Assembly (NCBI GenBank): GCA_958299035.1
Contig: CATQJL010000305.1
Span: 69,904,792 to 69,968,791, forward strand
Length of the DNA: 64,000 nucleotides
Direction of reading: 5' to 3'
From: Cylicocyclus nassatus
Taxonomy: Eukaryota > Nematoda > Chromadorea > Rhabditida > Strongylidae
Under the pieces are notes generated by a model that worked only from the letters and a program-made list of their open reading frames with translations, was not told the DNA's origin and searched no databases. Positions 1 to 12,304 of this stretch are shown piece after piece (position 1 is the first letter of the stretch; the number at the start of each line of letters is the position of its first letter). A program made the position numbers and the translations under genes.

Positions 1-500
1 TAGTACTAAATTGAGGAAAAGTGTCAGGATATTTCCTTGTTGGAAGTGATACTTATTAATTGTGAGAATTCAACACATAAAAATCAATGAAAGGCGACTG
101 AACACTCTATGCGTGCAATTTTCTGTGTATCTGAAAGAAGCTTATGGATGACTTGGATAGAAATTGTTAGTTTCTTGCTTGATACCTCGGAGTGCTCAGC
201 TTTCGTGCACTGTACTCACTGGCCAGTTCACTATGCACATGTTAATCTAACTTTTATTAAATTTACTGGCGGACAAAGGCGCAGGCCCACACGCAAACCG
301 GTTCTATAACCCATTAACGCAAAAGACGCAGGGTTTACAATAATGTATGCGCGCACACTGATTTGCGGCAGCTTAACTTTGCTTTCGTGTCTTTGTCCGG
401 CAGTACAGTTAGAAGAAAATACAGAATATGCAACCAAATATTCAAAAAGCAAAGAGGCACGCCATCAGTAATCTAGATCACACCCTCACATTAAATGCAC

Positions 501-1357
501 TTAAGGACAGCGGCTCGGCAGAATGACAACTTTGGAATATTCATCGTTTTCGGATTCCCTGAACGAGCTAAATCCAAGAATGTGCTTTGCAGTTTCCGAG
601 GAGATCAGTAACCGCTTTTCCAGACCTGAAAAGGTTATTTGGGCGGGCGGCGTATGTTTGTCCTCCGAAGCGCAAATGGCTCGTGAGTGGAGGGACCGCA
701 CCTACGCGTTTGACGGGGCCAGCGCCGCGTAGTGCAGTCACACACCTGCGCGCGAGCATTACCGTAGCCGCAGCGTGCAAAGACCATGCCGCGCAAAGTG
801 GCGTAGTCCTTGTTTTAGCTGCTCTTCCTGCTTCTTTCTTAGTTTATTCTCTGTCCTGCTTTCAAATTTCTGAGCTTCCCCTGTCTGAAACTCTACTTTA
901 CTATTTTTTAACGTTTCTCAAAGTATCACCGCGCAAATGGAAGAACAAATGGAGGTTTGAGGTCCTCCAAAGAAGAAGTAATCCAAGAATTTTATTTGAA
1001 AATTCTGAAAACAACTGGTATTCTTCCTCCTTACATTTGAAGGTGATTATCGTAAGATGTAATCGCATATCGTGTAGGTTGAAAGAACAGTCTGAGTGAA
1101 CAGCAGTTGGCGCTGTTCACTCAAATCTAAACGGTATACGATTATTTCCGTTGAAACGTGAGTTGGTATAATGAAGATGCAATTGAATCTGGTTCCACCA
1201 GCCACTTTCGCGTACAGCCCAAACAGCTTCACGTCCGGGAAAGCGAGTTACTGATATCTTTAGGAGCTGCGAAACACAGTTTTATACTCAGCTCATACAA
1301 CGGATTCAGGAACGATGAATATCAAAAAATTGTCAATTTGCAGATCGCTGCCCTTAA
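501..1357. mobile_element. Inverted-repeat DNA element flanked by TTAA
   Basis: The segment 505-640 is repeated in inverted, diverged form at about 1220-1353. Both outer ends are bordered by TTAA (501-504 and 1354-1357), and the termini read GGACAGCGG on the left and GGGCAGCGA on the reverse complement of the right. This is the layout of a non-autonomous TIR element with a TTAA target duplication, as in piggyBac-like elements, although those usually start with CCC. The middle (640-1220) has no coding sequence I recognise. A second element with related ends lies at 35998-36340. Confidence 0.5.
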
Positions 1358-2279
1358 GGTTTCCCAGGGCGGTCCCCAAATTCTTGCAGAACGGTAGGAA
1401 CCTTCTTCACTTCCACTGTGCTATTTTTGTCAATTTCAAATCATACTTTGTATGTGTGCGTGTATGCACACTGGCACAAGAAACGAAAGCTTTCTAAAGA
1501 CTTGTAGAGGCTTGTGATTAACATTTGATTTTTTGGTGCTTTTAACTGTTCCCTCAACTTACAAGTCAGAAACATATAATATTCTACATCAGTTTTCTAA
1601 CTGGCTTTTCAGGCACTAGCCATTGTCAAGAACTTTTGAAGATTCGCAGGATACCTTACAAGTAACGTTCAGATTTCTGTTTAGATTTTTCTCCCTAAAA
1701 TGTGCTGAAAGAAACACTTTTTATCCTTATAATAAATTTATTTTTTCATGAGTTAAGCAGTGTGCTTAGCGCAAAAATGAATTCAGGTAGTTTTTTAAGG
1801 GACAAAAACAATATCAATGCAAGATCAACTCTTTAGAGCGTTAAACTTGGAAAAAAAATTGAAACAAAAAATGCGAACGAACTTATTACACAACCTGATA
1901 ATTTTTTCCAGCGAGGGCGGGCCAAACTTTCAGCAAGCGCTCGGACTCTTTTTACGCAGTTTTGGGCGTACGCCGAGGAAAAATGAGATTCTATGTGGCA
2001 GAGGTGTCATAGATGATTTAATTACCCGAGTTTGGGTACCTTCTTTCAGCGGAAGGTTCCACACTTCTTCTCGCCAGCATAATTGGGTTCGTATGAAACC
2101 TTTTGCAAAGTTATGGATACGTTCTGAACTAAAGTTGGCTACTTTACGGAAATGGCGCCAAAAAATTAGTTGCGTACATGTTCAATTCGCCAAGATTTTA
2201 CCTAATTATTTGAGAGGATTTTTGCACAGAGACGTACATGATGTTCATTGTCCTTATGGCGGCTACCAAGCCATAAAAT
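1358..2279. other. No recognised feature; one unassigned ORF
   Basis: A 183-codon plus-strand ORF (1817-2368) is present, but it shows no domain I recognise. It also runs into sequence that recurs in diverged form at about 59380-59575, so it probably lies within a repeat and is not a host gene. Nothing else stands out. Confidence 0.3.
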
Positions 2280-2498
2280 GTTCAAAAACTGAATTTCCAT
2301 TCCTCTGGGAGAGGCTCCATCCACGCAAAAATACCGATCTTACACGAAAAACCTCTGAAAATGAGTAGTTGTTTACGAATCATTCGCGATAGCCTACATA
2401 GCGCGGTAAGTTTCTATGTCATTATTATGCGGAAATGAGTTAGACATACAGAAAGTAGGGCCAGTGTAAGCCTCTGCGAAGCAGAGGTGACGCACTGG
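2280..2498 (+). mobile_element. 3' end of a short Helitron-like element
   Basis: The end holds a hairpin, CCTCTGC-GAA-GCAGAGG (2471-2487), followed by TGACGCA and the terminal CTGG, then TT. A GC-rich hairpin a few bases before CTRR followed by T is the standard Helitron 3' terminus. An outer stem (CCAGTG at 2461 with CACTGG at 2493) encloses it. The same arrangement and about 200 bp of upstream sequence recur at 59380-59575. I could not find a matching 5' end for this copy. Confidence 0.45.
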
Positions 2499-4345
2499 TT
2501 CTTCATATATACAAGTAATAAGATGTCGCGTGCTGTCAAAAAATTCTGCGCACAATCTAGTGCGCTTGCGGTGACGGGATTGCGCGACAGAATGGGCGTG
2601 AACAAAAGCTATGTTTGTACAGGCCACATGCAAACGCGAGTTACCGCCGGCAATACGGGCGTAGCTATCGCGCAAATTTGCCGAACATATTCGGCACCGC
2701 AAGTTTACTATATCGAGTTGAGATTTACTAGACTGAACGAATGAACTCTAGAAAACTGCACTTGAGCACTATTGTGGGTAGCCTAAAGTCTTGCAGTGTC
2801 AGTCGCTCTGGAAACACAAAGCGTTTTTATGTTAAGGGTAATTTCGATGTTTTTGTTTCTTCACAAAAAGTGAATTTGATAAAATAGCTCTTCTTGAGGT
2901 TTACCAAGGCGCGATCTTCATCCATTCTATGTTTTAGGGGTTCTGGATGGACACCGAGTCAAAGCTTGATGTAAATTTACTTCGAAAGAATTAGAGGCCG
3001 TTTCAAGCCATTTTGGGTAAATCTAAGCCTCCTGCGGATGCTGATCGGGAAGCTGTGGCGAAGCGAATGCTCAAGCATTAATCAGACACATTTTTTGTGG
3101 GCGAAGCATTTGAGGTTCTAGGTCAATTTGTTCAACCATATTTTTCACAAGCAATCTTGCGGCGCCGTTAGCAAATGGGATGTGCTCCCTGAACTGAAGT
3201 GCATTTGTGCTACCACATATAAGCTGCACCTCCAAAATGGCTTGAATTGAAATTAATCACACATGGGCAACGCAGATGCTTTTGCTCTATTAACGGCGTT
3301 TTTGAAGAAGTTTCTTTTGAGCCATATTTCGTCCACCGTCGCGGTTGAAAGGCTTAGGAGCAATAGTTTTTATTGGAGGATAAAAGCACTGACTTGGTAA
3401 ACGGCTGGCCCCGCAAGTCACTGTAATAGGCTCGCACGTATACATTTGCCTTTTCAACTATGAAGTAGTGTGCGTTCGGCGCATGCCCACAGAGTACTGA
3501 AGAAGTCGAATCCTGTATTTTTTCAATTGCTTTTTCTGTCTTTTCAATTATTCATCTTTTTTGCATTTCCGATCAAACGAAGCCATTGTACAAGCTATGT
3601 TAAAGCTATATCTTCGTTGACAAATGACAAACGTAGCTGGTCAGTAAAGTACAACGGCTACTTCCACCTTACTTTTTATGAACACGCAGAAGTCCTACTT
3701 AATAATTGCATCTCTCATTGCATATAGACTGATCCGCGACTATTTCACGATTAAATAAGCAACTCTTCCTTTCTTTGACCGTCTAAAATAGATTGCATGA
3801 TAATGCTTCTTGATTGCCAATCGAAGAACAGTATGTTCATGGAATAGTAAGCAATTACTACGAAAATGCAATGGACTGCTTAGCCGTAGATTTGAGCCAA
3901 TGTTCTGAGATAAGATGCTTAAGAGTAACGAGAAAAAAAAATGGGCATTTATCTTCAAACGGGCATTTATCTGCAGTTTCGACCAGCGTGGGATGAGAAG
4001 CAAAGTGGGATGTTGTGCACTAAGGTTATGACAGGGTATGCCGTAGATGAAGGTCGGAGACAAAGCTTAGATCAATATTTCAGTGTTTATGAGAGCGTGA
4101 TTATGCAAAAAATGTTATACGAAGGTTTTTGGAAGTTGCTCGTCGAATTCCTATGAAGGAAGCTGTTCTAGAGGCCAGCATCCACTAATGAGCATAGTGG
4201 CCATGGACTGTCTATTTCATTGTTACTGATCATCGATTATGCCATTCTACCAAGTTTATGTACGCAATTTTCTCAAGTATTTTTTGCATCAAGTCGAAAA
4301 TTTTAAGAGGGGGTTGAGTAAGAGTATACTATCACCCTAATTTAA
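2499..4345. other. No recognised feature
   Basis: AT-rich sequence with only short ORFs (up to 107 codons). I see no domain, promoter pair, RNA gene or clear repeat in this stretch. Confidence 0.3.
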
Positions 4346-4571
4346 CTACTCTAATTTCACGCGTACAAGGCGCGGGGGGGGGGTCCTAGCTTTCATCAAC
4401 CAGCGCGACACGGCAAAGGACTTCGCAACCAAAGGAACCCCATACCGTGCTGCGTTTTGCCTGACAAATCGTGCGGCATAAGGGTCGCTTCTCAAAACAC
4501 GTTGGGGCGGCTGAGCAGTTCGATGAAACCTAGGACCACCCCGCGCCTTGTAGGCGTGAAATTAGGGTAGT
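4346..4571. mobile_element. Small palindromic element with a G-run
   Basis: Sequence around 4346-4400 (CTAATTTCACGCGTACAAGG, then the G-run and TCCTAGCTTTCATC) is repeated in inverted form at about 4522-4571 (reverse complement CTAATTTCACGCCTACAAGG). Arms are about 50 bp with roughly 85-90 percent identity, as in a small MITE. The left arm has expanded to a run of ten Gs where the right arm reads GGGGTGG. No target duplication could be assigned. Confidence 0.5.
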
Positions 4572-5737
4572 ATAAGACGCATCTTTTTCGATTTTTCAAG
4601 CAAGCCGCTAGTTGCGTCGTTGGGTTTGGGAAAACAACTTATGCGCATGATAGCTTCAGGAAGAGGCAGCACGGTTTAGGGCCCTTTGGTCGCGAAATTT
4701 TTTGGTATGGTCAGCTTGGTCGAGTTTACAAAAAATCGTGGCCTTGTACTCGTCGCGAGTTAATGCACAATCAATGCATGCTGCTTATCCCGCCGGGCAG
4801 AGGAGACATAAAAATGTGCAAAACATATCTATGATAAAGCAAATCAAGCTTTTTATAACAGTGAACAAACAATCGCGAATAGTTCTATAATGGGAAAGTT
4901 GGAAAAGGATCTAAAAAATATCAAATACCCATGAACCAAGAAAAATCTTACCTCCACTTCGTCACGCATATGTTATCCACTTGGAACGTTCACATTCACA
5001 AGAATGTCGCTTTTTCGGGCTTTTCATGTCCAAATTGGACTTTTCCTGAAACTAGCTGTTGAAGAAAGCTGAAGATCATTGTGCTTACAAAGATTTGTAG
5101 TATAAAATTACTTATACTGGAACGTCCAGCATTGCTTTTGTTAGAGCATGACAATTAAATTTCAACCGTAAATATAGTAAATGTTTGTATGGATAGCTGA
5201 TAGGATGAGTAACTTTGTTGAGTAAGTTTGAAGTTTGTAGGACTGAACAGAAATCCGATTTCCGTTGTTTGAGAAGTTTCAGGTACAACCGATGCATTTA
5301 CTGACATGTTTTATATGAGATTATGCTGTTACGTCATACCTGCTTGAATATAATAACGGTGTCCCGCAGAGTGCTGCACGTGGGCTGAACACCTGCGATG
5401 TTTTGCACGTTTTTACCATTCGAAGAGACTCTCAGCAAACACTATAGTGTAACCACTATCTTCGATCATTTTTTCGACTTATCTTTTAGCTTATAAGTTG
5501 CAGGATCTCAAAACTCTTTAGAGTGCTATGCTGATTCCTTTTGAAAATATGTAGCAGCATTTTTTGCATCTAAATAACCTATTGCTAAAACTCAGAAAGA
5601 AAAAAAGCGGTATTTTTTGCATCTCAATAATCTATTATCCAGATCATAATTGAAAATATACTTGGCATAATTATGGTAATAACATTTCTATGAAGACCTT
5701 TATACTTTACCGTTCTTGCTACAACTTCTCCAATTTC
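4572..5737. other. No recognised feature; one short direct repeat
   Basis: AT-rich sequence without recognisable coding. A roughly 26-bp direct repeat containing ATTTTTTGCATCT occurs near 5558 and 5612. Nothing else stands out. Confidence 0.3.
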
Positions 5738-5745
5738 ATTATGAG

Positions 5746-6662
5746 CAGGGCACGGCACAGGTGGCTTGGCAAGGCAGCTGGATATCGTTTTTGGGGAAAA
5801 AGCAAAGGGGATATCGTTTTTGCGTTAGTGCATAACGTTGTCTTTCGGTCTGCGGCCGGTACGCTGCCGGCATGCAGCTAGCAAATAAACAAAAGGTTTG
5901 TTTACAGCGAAGTGAAGATGAAATGATACCAAAATAGGTGTGTAGATGGGCAATGGGGAGTTAGGACTAAATATGAAAAATTATGAAAAAATCATGTGAA
6001 CTAAAGGCGTGCTCAACTTTTTTCGGAGTTAGGTGGCTTTCAAGCCACCTGGATAGCCATCTGAGGTGGCTTAGGAAAGGAAAATTCATAAATTTTTCCT
6101 CCCTCACATAATTTTTCTACTTTCTTTACATACTTTTCATCTACATCCCAAACCCTACAGACTGGTTCCTAAACCGCCTCAAACCTCCTTCTCCCCGCTT
6201 AGTTATAGCCCCTTGAAAATTTTAAATGGCCGCGGAAAGGCTGCTCTAGGCGCGTATTGCTGCAAGATGGATACATCATGCCCCATTCCGGAGAATATGA
6301 ACATCATCGCGTGTGCTCGATGATTCTTCTTCGTTTTTTTTTCTGCTGCTGCTTTGTTCCGTTCCTTTTCATGTATTTTCTCTTCGAATATCTCGTGGTG
6401 GATGTCGTAATTTTATTGAAGCCAAAGGGGACTTCATTTTTTGCAATTTCGGGACGCCACCTCGTGCCGAGCCTTGGTCTAGAGTCAAAGGGTACTTCGT
6501 AAAAATTTGCAAAAGTCAAGGGGACTTCGTTTTTTGCATTTTCAACTAGCCACCTCGTGCCGAGCCTTGGTCTAGGGTTAAAGGGTACTTCGTAAAAATT
6601 TGCAAAAGTCAAGGGGACTTCGTTTTTTGCATTTTCAACTAGCCACCTCGTGCCGAGCCCTG
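5746..6662. mobile_element. Non-autonomous hAT-like element (CAGGGC family), copy 1
   Basis: The element starts CAGGGCACGGCAC and ends GTGCCGAGCCCTG. It is flanked on both sides by the 8-bp direct repeat ATTATGAG (5738-5745 and 6663-6670). An 8-bp target duplication with TIRs starting CAG is the signature of the hAT superfamily. Subterminal motifs such as GATATCGTTTTT and GGGGACTTCGTTTTTTGC recur in the copies at 54195-57082 and 57804-58041. No transposase ORF is visible, so it would depend on an enzyme from elsewhere. Confidence 0.8.
6456..6662 (+). repeat. 93-bp tandem repeat at the hAT-like terminus
   Basis: The unit that begins GCCACCTCGTGCCGAGCC starts at 6456, 6549 and 6642, a 93-bp period. 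Each unit contains the TIR-like sequence plus the subterminal AAGGGGACTTCGTTTTTTGC block, so the right end of the element is repeated about 2.2 times. Small ORFs here simply repeat the unit and are not genes. Confidence 0.85.
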
Positions 6663-7115
6663 ATTATGAGTACTGCTACTAGCGGAATCAATTTTTTTTC
6701 ATTTTCATTTTCTTAGCTTACATCACTCACATATTTGTAGTAAAACGCGAAAAAAGAATAAAGTAGGACGGAGTGGTCTTTTATTATCACGCACTCTCTT
6801 ACTTCGAGATTTGTCGTTTTTGCTACAGCTTTTCCAATTTCATTGTGAGTAGCGCAATCAAATAAATCAAAATCTTTTTCCTTAAAATTTTACTCGCTTC
6901 TCCGATTAGCAGCTACTGCACATATCTTACAAGGGAATGATACTTAGTGTCCGCGGCCTTTTGAGATGAGATGTATAATGCTAGCCTCGAAACGCTGATT
7001 CCGAATCCGACTTCCGCTTCTGCTGATCGTTTCTCTGAATGGAGTTATAGAGGATTTTCGAGTCAAGTTTGGGCGCCTAAGGGAAATACGATCGGAGTGC
7101 CAGATCCCTCTGGTA

Positions 7116-7182
7116 GGCTGTGATGTAGTGGTTAGAGCGATAGCCTTATGAGTTAATGCAGGTGTAGGTTCAAATCTTTTCT
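7116..7182 (+). other. tRNA-like (SINE-type) sequence in the left foldback arm
   Basis: The sequence TAGTGGTTAGAGCG resembles a Pol III A box and GGTTCAAATC (7167-7176) a B box, about 35 bp apart. The anticodon stem and acceptor stem do not pair well, so this is not a functional tRNA by eye. It resembles the tRNA-derived head of a SINE. Confidence 0.45.
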
Positions 7183-7198
7183 GTGTTTTTTAGTTTTA

Positions 7199-7947
7199 TT
7201 AGGTTAAACCAAAAGTTCTGTCGCACCATTTTCAAAAATTCATAACTTCTTTCCTCACGACGATCTCGCGCAATTCTAATTTTTTTCTGAAAGCGTAAGG
7301 CATGCAGTTTGCAAAAATTCCCTAAAAACTTCTCAACATGCTCAGGTTGCAGAGATAAAAATGAAAGAACGAGATCATCCGAGCTTTGGAATTTCAAAGC
7401 AAAAATTCTGAACATTCAGGAACTGTGCGATAAAATCCAGAACAGCATTATCCTAAGTTTTCTTATATTTTGTTACTAACTGAATCAAGCTTGTGCTGAA
7501 CAAGCTCTTCTTTCGAAAGCTATGATTTTTGAAAGAAAAATGCCAAAAATCAAATTTTCTAAGGAATCTTTTTAAGATTACTTCTTAAAAATGGATTTAT
7601 CGGCATTTTTTTTCAAAAAATTACAACTTTTGAAAGAAGAGCTCGATCAGCACAAACTAGACTCAATTAGTGATAAAATATAAGAGAACTTAGGATAATG
7701 GCTGTTCTGGATTTTATCGCACAGTTCCTGAATATTTAGAATTTTGCTTAAAAATTCCAAATTTTGGATGATCTCGTTCCTTTATTTTTATCTCTGCAAC
7801 CTGAGCATATTGGAAAGCTCCCGAAAAACTTTTGGAAACTACATGCTTTACCCTTTCTAACAAAATTTGAACTGCGCAAAATCACCGTGAGTGAAAAAAG
7901 TTATGATTTTTTGAAAATGGTGCGACAGAACTTTCGGTTCAACCTAA
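7199..7947. mobile_element. Mariner-type non-autonomous TIR element
   Basis: The ends are TTAGGTTAAACCAAAAGTTC and the inverse of TTAGGTTGAACCGAAAGTTC, with inverted similarity continuing over a few hundred bp. It is flanked by TA (7197-7198 and 7948-7949). The TA target site and TTAGGT-type tips fit the IS630-Tc1-mariner superfamily. At 749 bp and with no transposase ORF it is non-autonomous. Confidence 0.75.
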
Positions 7948-7949
7948 TA

Positions 7950-8831
7950 TTAAGTTGTCCCGAAAGTTTTGTCGGTTTTTTCGAACCGCTATAAAACTAT
8001 ACACAATGAAGATCTGAAGCAGTTTCAACATGCATTCGATGCAGCTTTTCCTTCTCTTTCTTATGGTTACATTTCCTAGCAAAAATCCTGTATGCTTTTT
8101 TTGATATTTGTTACAATTCTTCACCCGTCATTTTTAACTGCCCAAAGTTAGGCTAATTTTTGAAAATTTCATTCCAATGTTCCGGAGGTGGTTGAGTATG
8201 TGACAAATAGAGCAATTCTTGGTCTACAAGATGATATTTTTTGATTCTCCTAAAATGCTGTTTTTAGCTTCAAAAAATTATTTCTTCGGAGCTCTCGATT
8301 TTTGGCAAAGTTATAAAACACGCAACTGCAGCAAAAACATGAAAGCTCTTGAAATTTTTGCGAACTGAAACTTGATTGCTAATAAACAATAATTATGCGA
8401 CATAACCAAGTTTAATTTGCTTTGGAAAATCAGCTTTTTGGAATTTTCGGTAACTTTACGTGGTAGACATAATCAAAAAGCCGCGGTTTGTCTTGAATAA
8501 ATAATTATGACGGACATGATAAACGTGACCCATGAAATCTAAAGTAAATGCTATGTAGCCAAAGATTTGCTCTACGTAACAGTTACTAGCGCTCTTCGGA
8601 AACATCAGTATAAAAATTTTTAAAATTCAGGAGATATTTGGCGTTAGTGCTGAACTGCTTAAAAAGCCATGGCTATAATATTGCAAAGACAGGGTAGGTC
8701 AGAGAGCAAATATAGCAGTAAGAAAAAGTATAGAAATTTGAATTAAATGATAGCTAGATCCTCCATGAATTGGTGTTCTTTGGGTTTTAGTGAGCGATGA
8801 AAAAACCGACGAAACTTTTAGGACAACCTAA
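7950..8831. mobile_element. Mariner-type TIR element (GTCCCGAAAGTTTTGTCG family)
   Basis: It begins TTAAGTTGTCCCGAAAG directly after the TA that ends the previous element, and ends in the inverse of TTAGGTTGTCCTAAAAG; TA follows at 8832-8833. No transposase is seen. A truncated relative lies at 9944-10606. Confidence 0.75.
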
Positions 8832-9334
8832 TACATTGAGTCAATTAATCTCTTTCTTAAAGACTGGGCATCCTCGAGGTAAATGCAAATGCTTCCTCAA
8901 AAAAACCCCTGCTTCCTATATTTATTCCTAAAAGTGCTTACAAAAATGAAAATGAATGGAAAATCATGTTGAACACAGTAATGGAAATCTGTGACAAAAT
9001 GATTAAAACGTGAGAAATGCTCGCACTGAGCGCACCGGATAGAGAATAAGTCGCTGCAGTTGGCTTCCTTGCACTCACCCAACAATTCACGCAAAAAGTA
9101 GTATCGTAATGGGGTTTGGAATTGACCAGAATGCTCATCAGAGTAGCCTGAGGCATATCACGGGTCTTATCCGAGTAAGCTTGCTCAAATTATGATTAAT
9201 AGATACACTTTAGGCAAACAGTAATTATTTCTCCGAATTTTCCATATTTTTTTGAAGAGGAAGGACATGCATTTACCTCGAGGATGCTTAACTTTCAAAA
9301 AGAAGCTTGAGGCAATGCAAAACTAAAAAACACA

Positions 9335-9403
9335 AAAGGGCTCGAACATAAACCTGCATCAACTTATAAGGCTGTCGCTCTAAATACTACACCACATCCC
9401 ACC
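9335..9403 (-). other. tRNA-like (SINE-type) sequence in the right foldback arm
   Basis: Minus-strand counterpart of 7116-7182. It has a B box-like GTTCGAGCCC (9338-9347) and an A box-like TAGTATTTAGAGCG. It is diverged from the left copy and not a convincing tRNA. Confidence 0.4.
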
Positions 9404-9943
9404 AGAGTTATGTGGCACTCCGATCGTATTTCCCTCGGGCGGCCAAACTTGGCTCGAAAATCCTCGATAACTCTTTTCAGAGAAATATCAGCAAAAACGG
9501 AAGTCAGATCCAGAATCAGCGTTTCGAGACGAGTAATATGGTATACATCTCATCTCAAAAGGCCACACTAAGTATCGTTCCCTTGTAGGTAGAACACCGT
9601 TATATATGGTAGATTTTTTATTTTATTTTAGCGGCCATCAAAAATGAAAATTGTTCGGTATAATCGACTTTGCCATTTTTAAAGATTTTATGGGAGTCTT
9701 TTCATTCAACCAATTCCCTGCTTCTATTTGGGCAGTGACATGGATCATCTTTAATTCTTTGCAAGAACAACATAGTTGCTTGCATATTTAATTGTAAATA
9801 GCTAGAACAAGTAAAAAGAACAAAAATACGGACAGAAACATGAACGATTATTTAATCTCCTTTAAACTTGTATTTGCATGACTGTTATAGCAGCAAGATT
9901 ATCTCAATCAAAAGGTGTCACTCTTCACTTTTAAGAAGAAATT

Positions 9944-10606
9944 TTAAGTTGTCCCGAAAGTTTTGTCGTTTTATTCCATTGCTCACTAAAACTCACAGAA
10001 CACCAGTTCATGAACGATCTAGGTGCTATTTGACCCAGATTTTCTTCCTATTTCTTACAACTGTATTTGCTTTCTGATCTACCTTGTCTTTGCAATGTTG
10101 TCGCCAGGGTGAGCAGCTCAACTGTAACATCAAACATTTCCTGAATTTTGAAATTTTTTTCCTGACATTTCTAAAGAGCGCTGATAACTGTTATGTAGAT
10201 CAAACCTTTGACTACATTGTACCTATTTCCATAAATGGAGCACTTTTATCATATCCGTAATAATTATTTATTTGAGAAAAACCGTGGCTTTTTTAATTAC
10301 AATCAACACATAAAAGTCCCAGAAATTCCAAAAAAACTGATTTTTCAAGGCAAATCAACTGGATAGATTGCATAAATAATGATTAGCAAAAAGCAAGTCT
10401 CAATTTGCAAAAAATCAAAAGTTTCCATGTTTTTGCTGTTGCGTGTTTCATGACGTTGTCAAAAAACGAGGTATGAAGATTCGCCTAAATTGTATTCACT
10501 GGAAGTTTTGAGCTGAAATCTGATGGTAGTCAAAAACAAACTTTTCCTTTAGAGATTGTATCTCCGCTGCAAAAAAGTCTTAAAAATTCCCCATTTACCT
10601 AGCATA
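9944..10606. mobile_element. Truncated mariner-type element
   Basis: Starting TTAAGTTGTCCCGAAAG, this matches the right half of the 7950-8831 element in inverted orientation, including the CACTAAAACTCACAGAACAC block. Similarity fades near 10460, and the plus-strand Helitron begins at 10607. The missing half may have been lost on Helitron insertion or may never have been there. Confidence 0.55.
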
Positions 10607-10613
10607 TCTTATA

Positions 10614-11293
10614 CAGGGTGTCCCAAAAGTATGTATCGAACGTTTGATCGTTAATATCTCTCTTCCCAAGAAGTCTTTTGCCTTGCTTCAAGTACCATTT
10701 TGTAGAGCTAGCTTCAACTTAGATTTGCATTATAGAACGAATCACTCGTTCCTCTTCATTACTGTAGGATTACGGTAGAAACTTCAAAGAGGGTTTTAAG
10801 CAATGAAAGGCCATATTTTGCCTTAGAAAGGGAATAAAACAGCCTGAAAGTTTTTACACTAGGCTAATTAGAGTTGCTGATTATAACTGTAAAGTTCCCA
10901 ACTTATTATGATGCTTCATTGAGGAGTTATGCCAGGTAAGAGGTAGCGGCCATTTTTTCAATGTTCCTAAAAAGTGCGATTACACCGTTTAAAAAGCTTT
11001 GTAATCTTGTGAATAGTTGAGTATTGAACTCAGCATCCATAAAAACCCTATTACACAAGTTTTCACGATTTTTTGAAGAATTTTGGAACTGCAGCTTTTT
11101 CCACATTGACACCATATGTTTCAAGTTTCTACCGTAATCCTACAGTAATGAAGAGAGATGGGTGATTCGTTCTTTAATGCAAATCTAAGTTGAAGCCAGC
11201 TCTACAAAATGGTACTTGAAGCAAGGCAAAAGACTTCTTGGGAAGAGAGATATTAACGATCAAACGTTCGATACATACTTTTGGGACACCCTG
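10614..11293. mobile_element. Mariner-type TIR element, family B
   Basis: The TIRs read CAGGGTGTCCCAAAAGTATG and its inverse, flanked by TA. Inner arms continue with CGTTTGATCGTTAATATCTC and the CTACAGTAATGAAGAG block. The 680-bp element has no transposase. It sits inside the first 7 bp of the plus-strand Helitron. A larger relative is at 37842-41171 and a half copy at 24507-24740. Confidence 0.8.
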
Positions 11294-11297
11294 TATA

Positions 11298-12304
11298 TTA
11301 GGTCATTCCGAAAGTAATTTCGCTTTTTTCCAACGGGTGCCACATTTGATAGAACCAAGGTTATTGGGAGACCTTGGATGCATTCGATGCAGAATTTCAT
11401 TTTCTTTCTAATGGTTATGGAATTGTTGCAAAACAGTCAATGAGCCTTCAGAAATTAACCAAAATCTGCGACCCATGCTTTTTGAGATGGACAAGTTTCA
11501 CGATTTTTTAAACCTTTCATATCGATCCTCAGAAGAAGATCAAGTAACGGTTCGATAGAGAAAAGTATATAGAATACAGTGCTATTTTTTTCCTTTCTCG
11601 TAGCTCTTCGTAATTTTTTGAAAGATTTTTTAGCAAAACTATCGAATTTTGGCAGGCCCACTTCAACCACAATCGCATCAAACATCATAATTTTTCGGAA
11701 TTTGAGACTACAAAGATGGTACTATGAATTAGCATTAATTTTACAAAGCAATTGGTGGTTTACGGGTTCGAAATATCAAATTTCGAGTTTTTCGGGTACA
11801 GCTCCCTAAAAAATAAGTTATGATGATTTTATCCCCGGAAACTAAGCGAATCGGAAATAAAAAACACCCATTTGAAAGAGGGGAAAAAGCTGCATCGAAT
11901 GACACCCGAGCTGCTCGAGGTTTGATGTTCTACTAGAATTTAGCTGTCTCCAAGTATGGAAATCGGTAGCATCAGTTAAAATTCTGTTAAGAATGTATGA
12001 CAAGCTATGGAAAAGAAATTTGCACTGTATTCTATGAGGTTTGCTCTATCGAAACGTCACTTAAACTTCTTCTGAGAATTGATATGAAAGTTTTAAAAAA
12101 TTGTGAAACTTGACTATCTCAAAAAGCTTAGGTCACAGATTTTGGTTATTTTCTGAAAGCTCATTGACTGTTTTGCAACAATTTCATAACCATTAGAGAG
12201 AATGAAATGCTGTTTCGAATGCTACTAAGATCTCTTAGAAACCTCTGTTCCATCAGATGTGGCGCCCGTTTGAAAAAAGCGAAATTACTTTCGGAATGAC
12301 CTAA
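11298..12304. mobile_element. Mariner-type TIR element, family A, copy 1
   Basis: The TIRs are TTAGGTCATTCCGAAAGTAA and its inverse, flanked by TA (11296-11297 and 12305-12306). Almost the whole element is an imperfect palindrome with conserved inner blocks such as GTTGCAAAACAGTCAATGAG. Other copies are at 45537-46515 and 49567-50569. The ORFs in it are not transposases. Confidence 0.8.

Larger units (their letters stand above)
6929..9590. mobile_element. Foldback element with tRNA-like arms, split by two TIR elements
   Basis: The left arm (6929-7198 continuing at 8832-8900) is repeated inverted at about 9255-9590. Shared landmarks include TACAAGGGAA at the tips, GGAAATACGATCGGAGTG, a tRNA-like stretch, and GCATCCTCGAGGTAAATGC near the centre (8868-8886 and 9268-9287). 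Two mariner-type elements sit inside the left arm at 7199-8831; the right arm is uninterrupted there, so the insertions came later. The central unique part is about 350 bp. Confidence 0.65.

Noticed and set aside
1817..2368. 183-codon ORF as a host gene
   Set aside because: No recognisable domain, and its 3' part belongs to sequence repeated at 59380-59575.
6304..6612. 102-codon minus-strand ORF
   Set aside because: It translates the 93-bp tandem repeat of a hAT-like end.
7116..7182. Functional tRNA gene
   Set aside because: A-box and B-box are present, but anticodon and acceptor stems do not pair and the sequence lies in a foldback arm.
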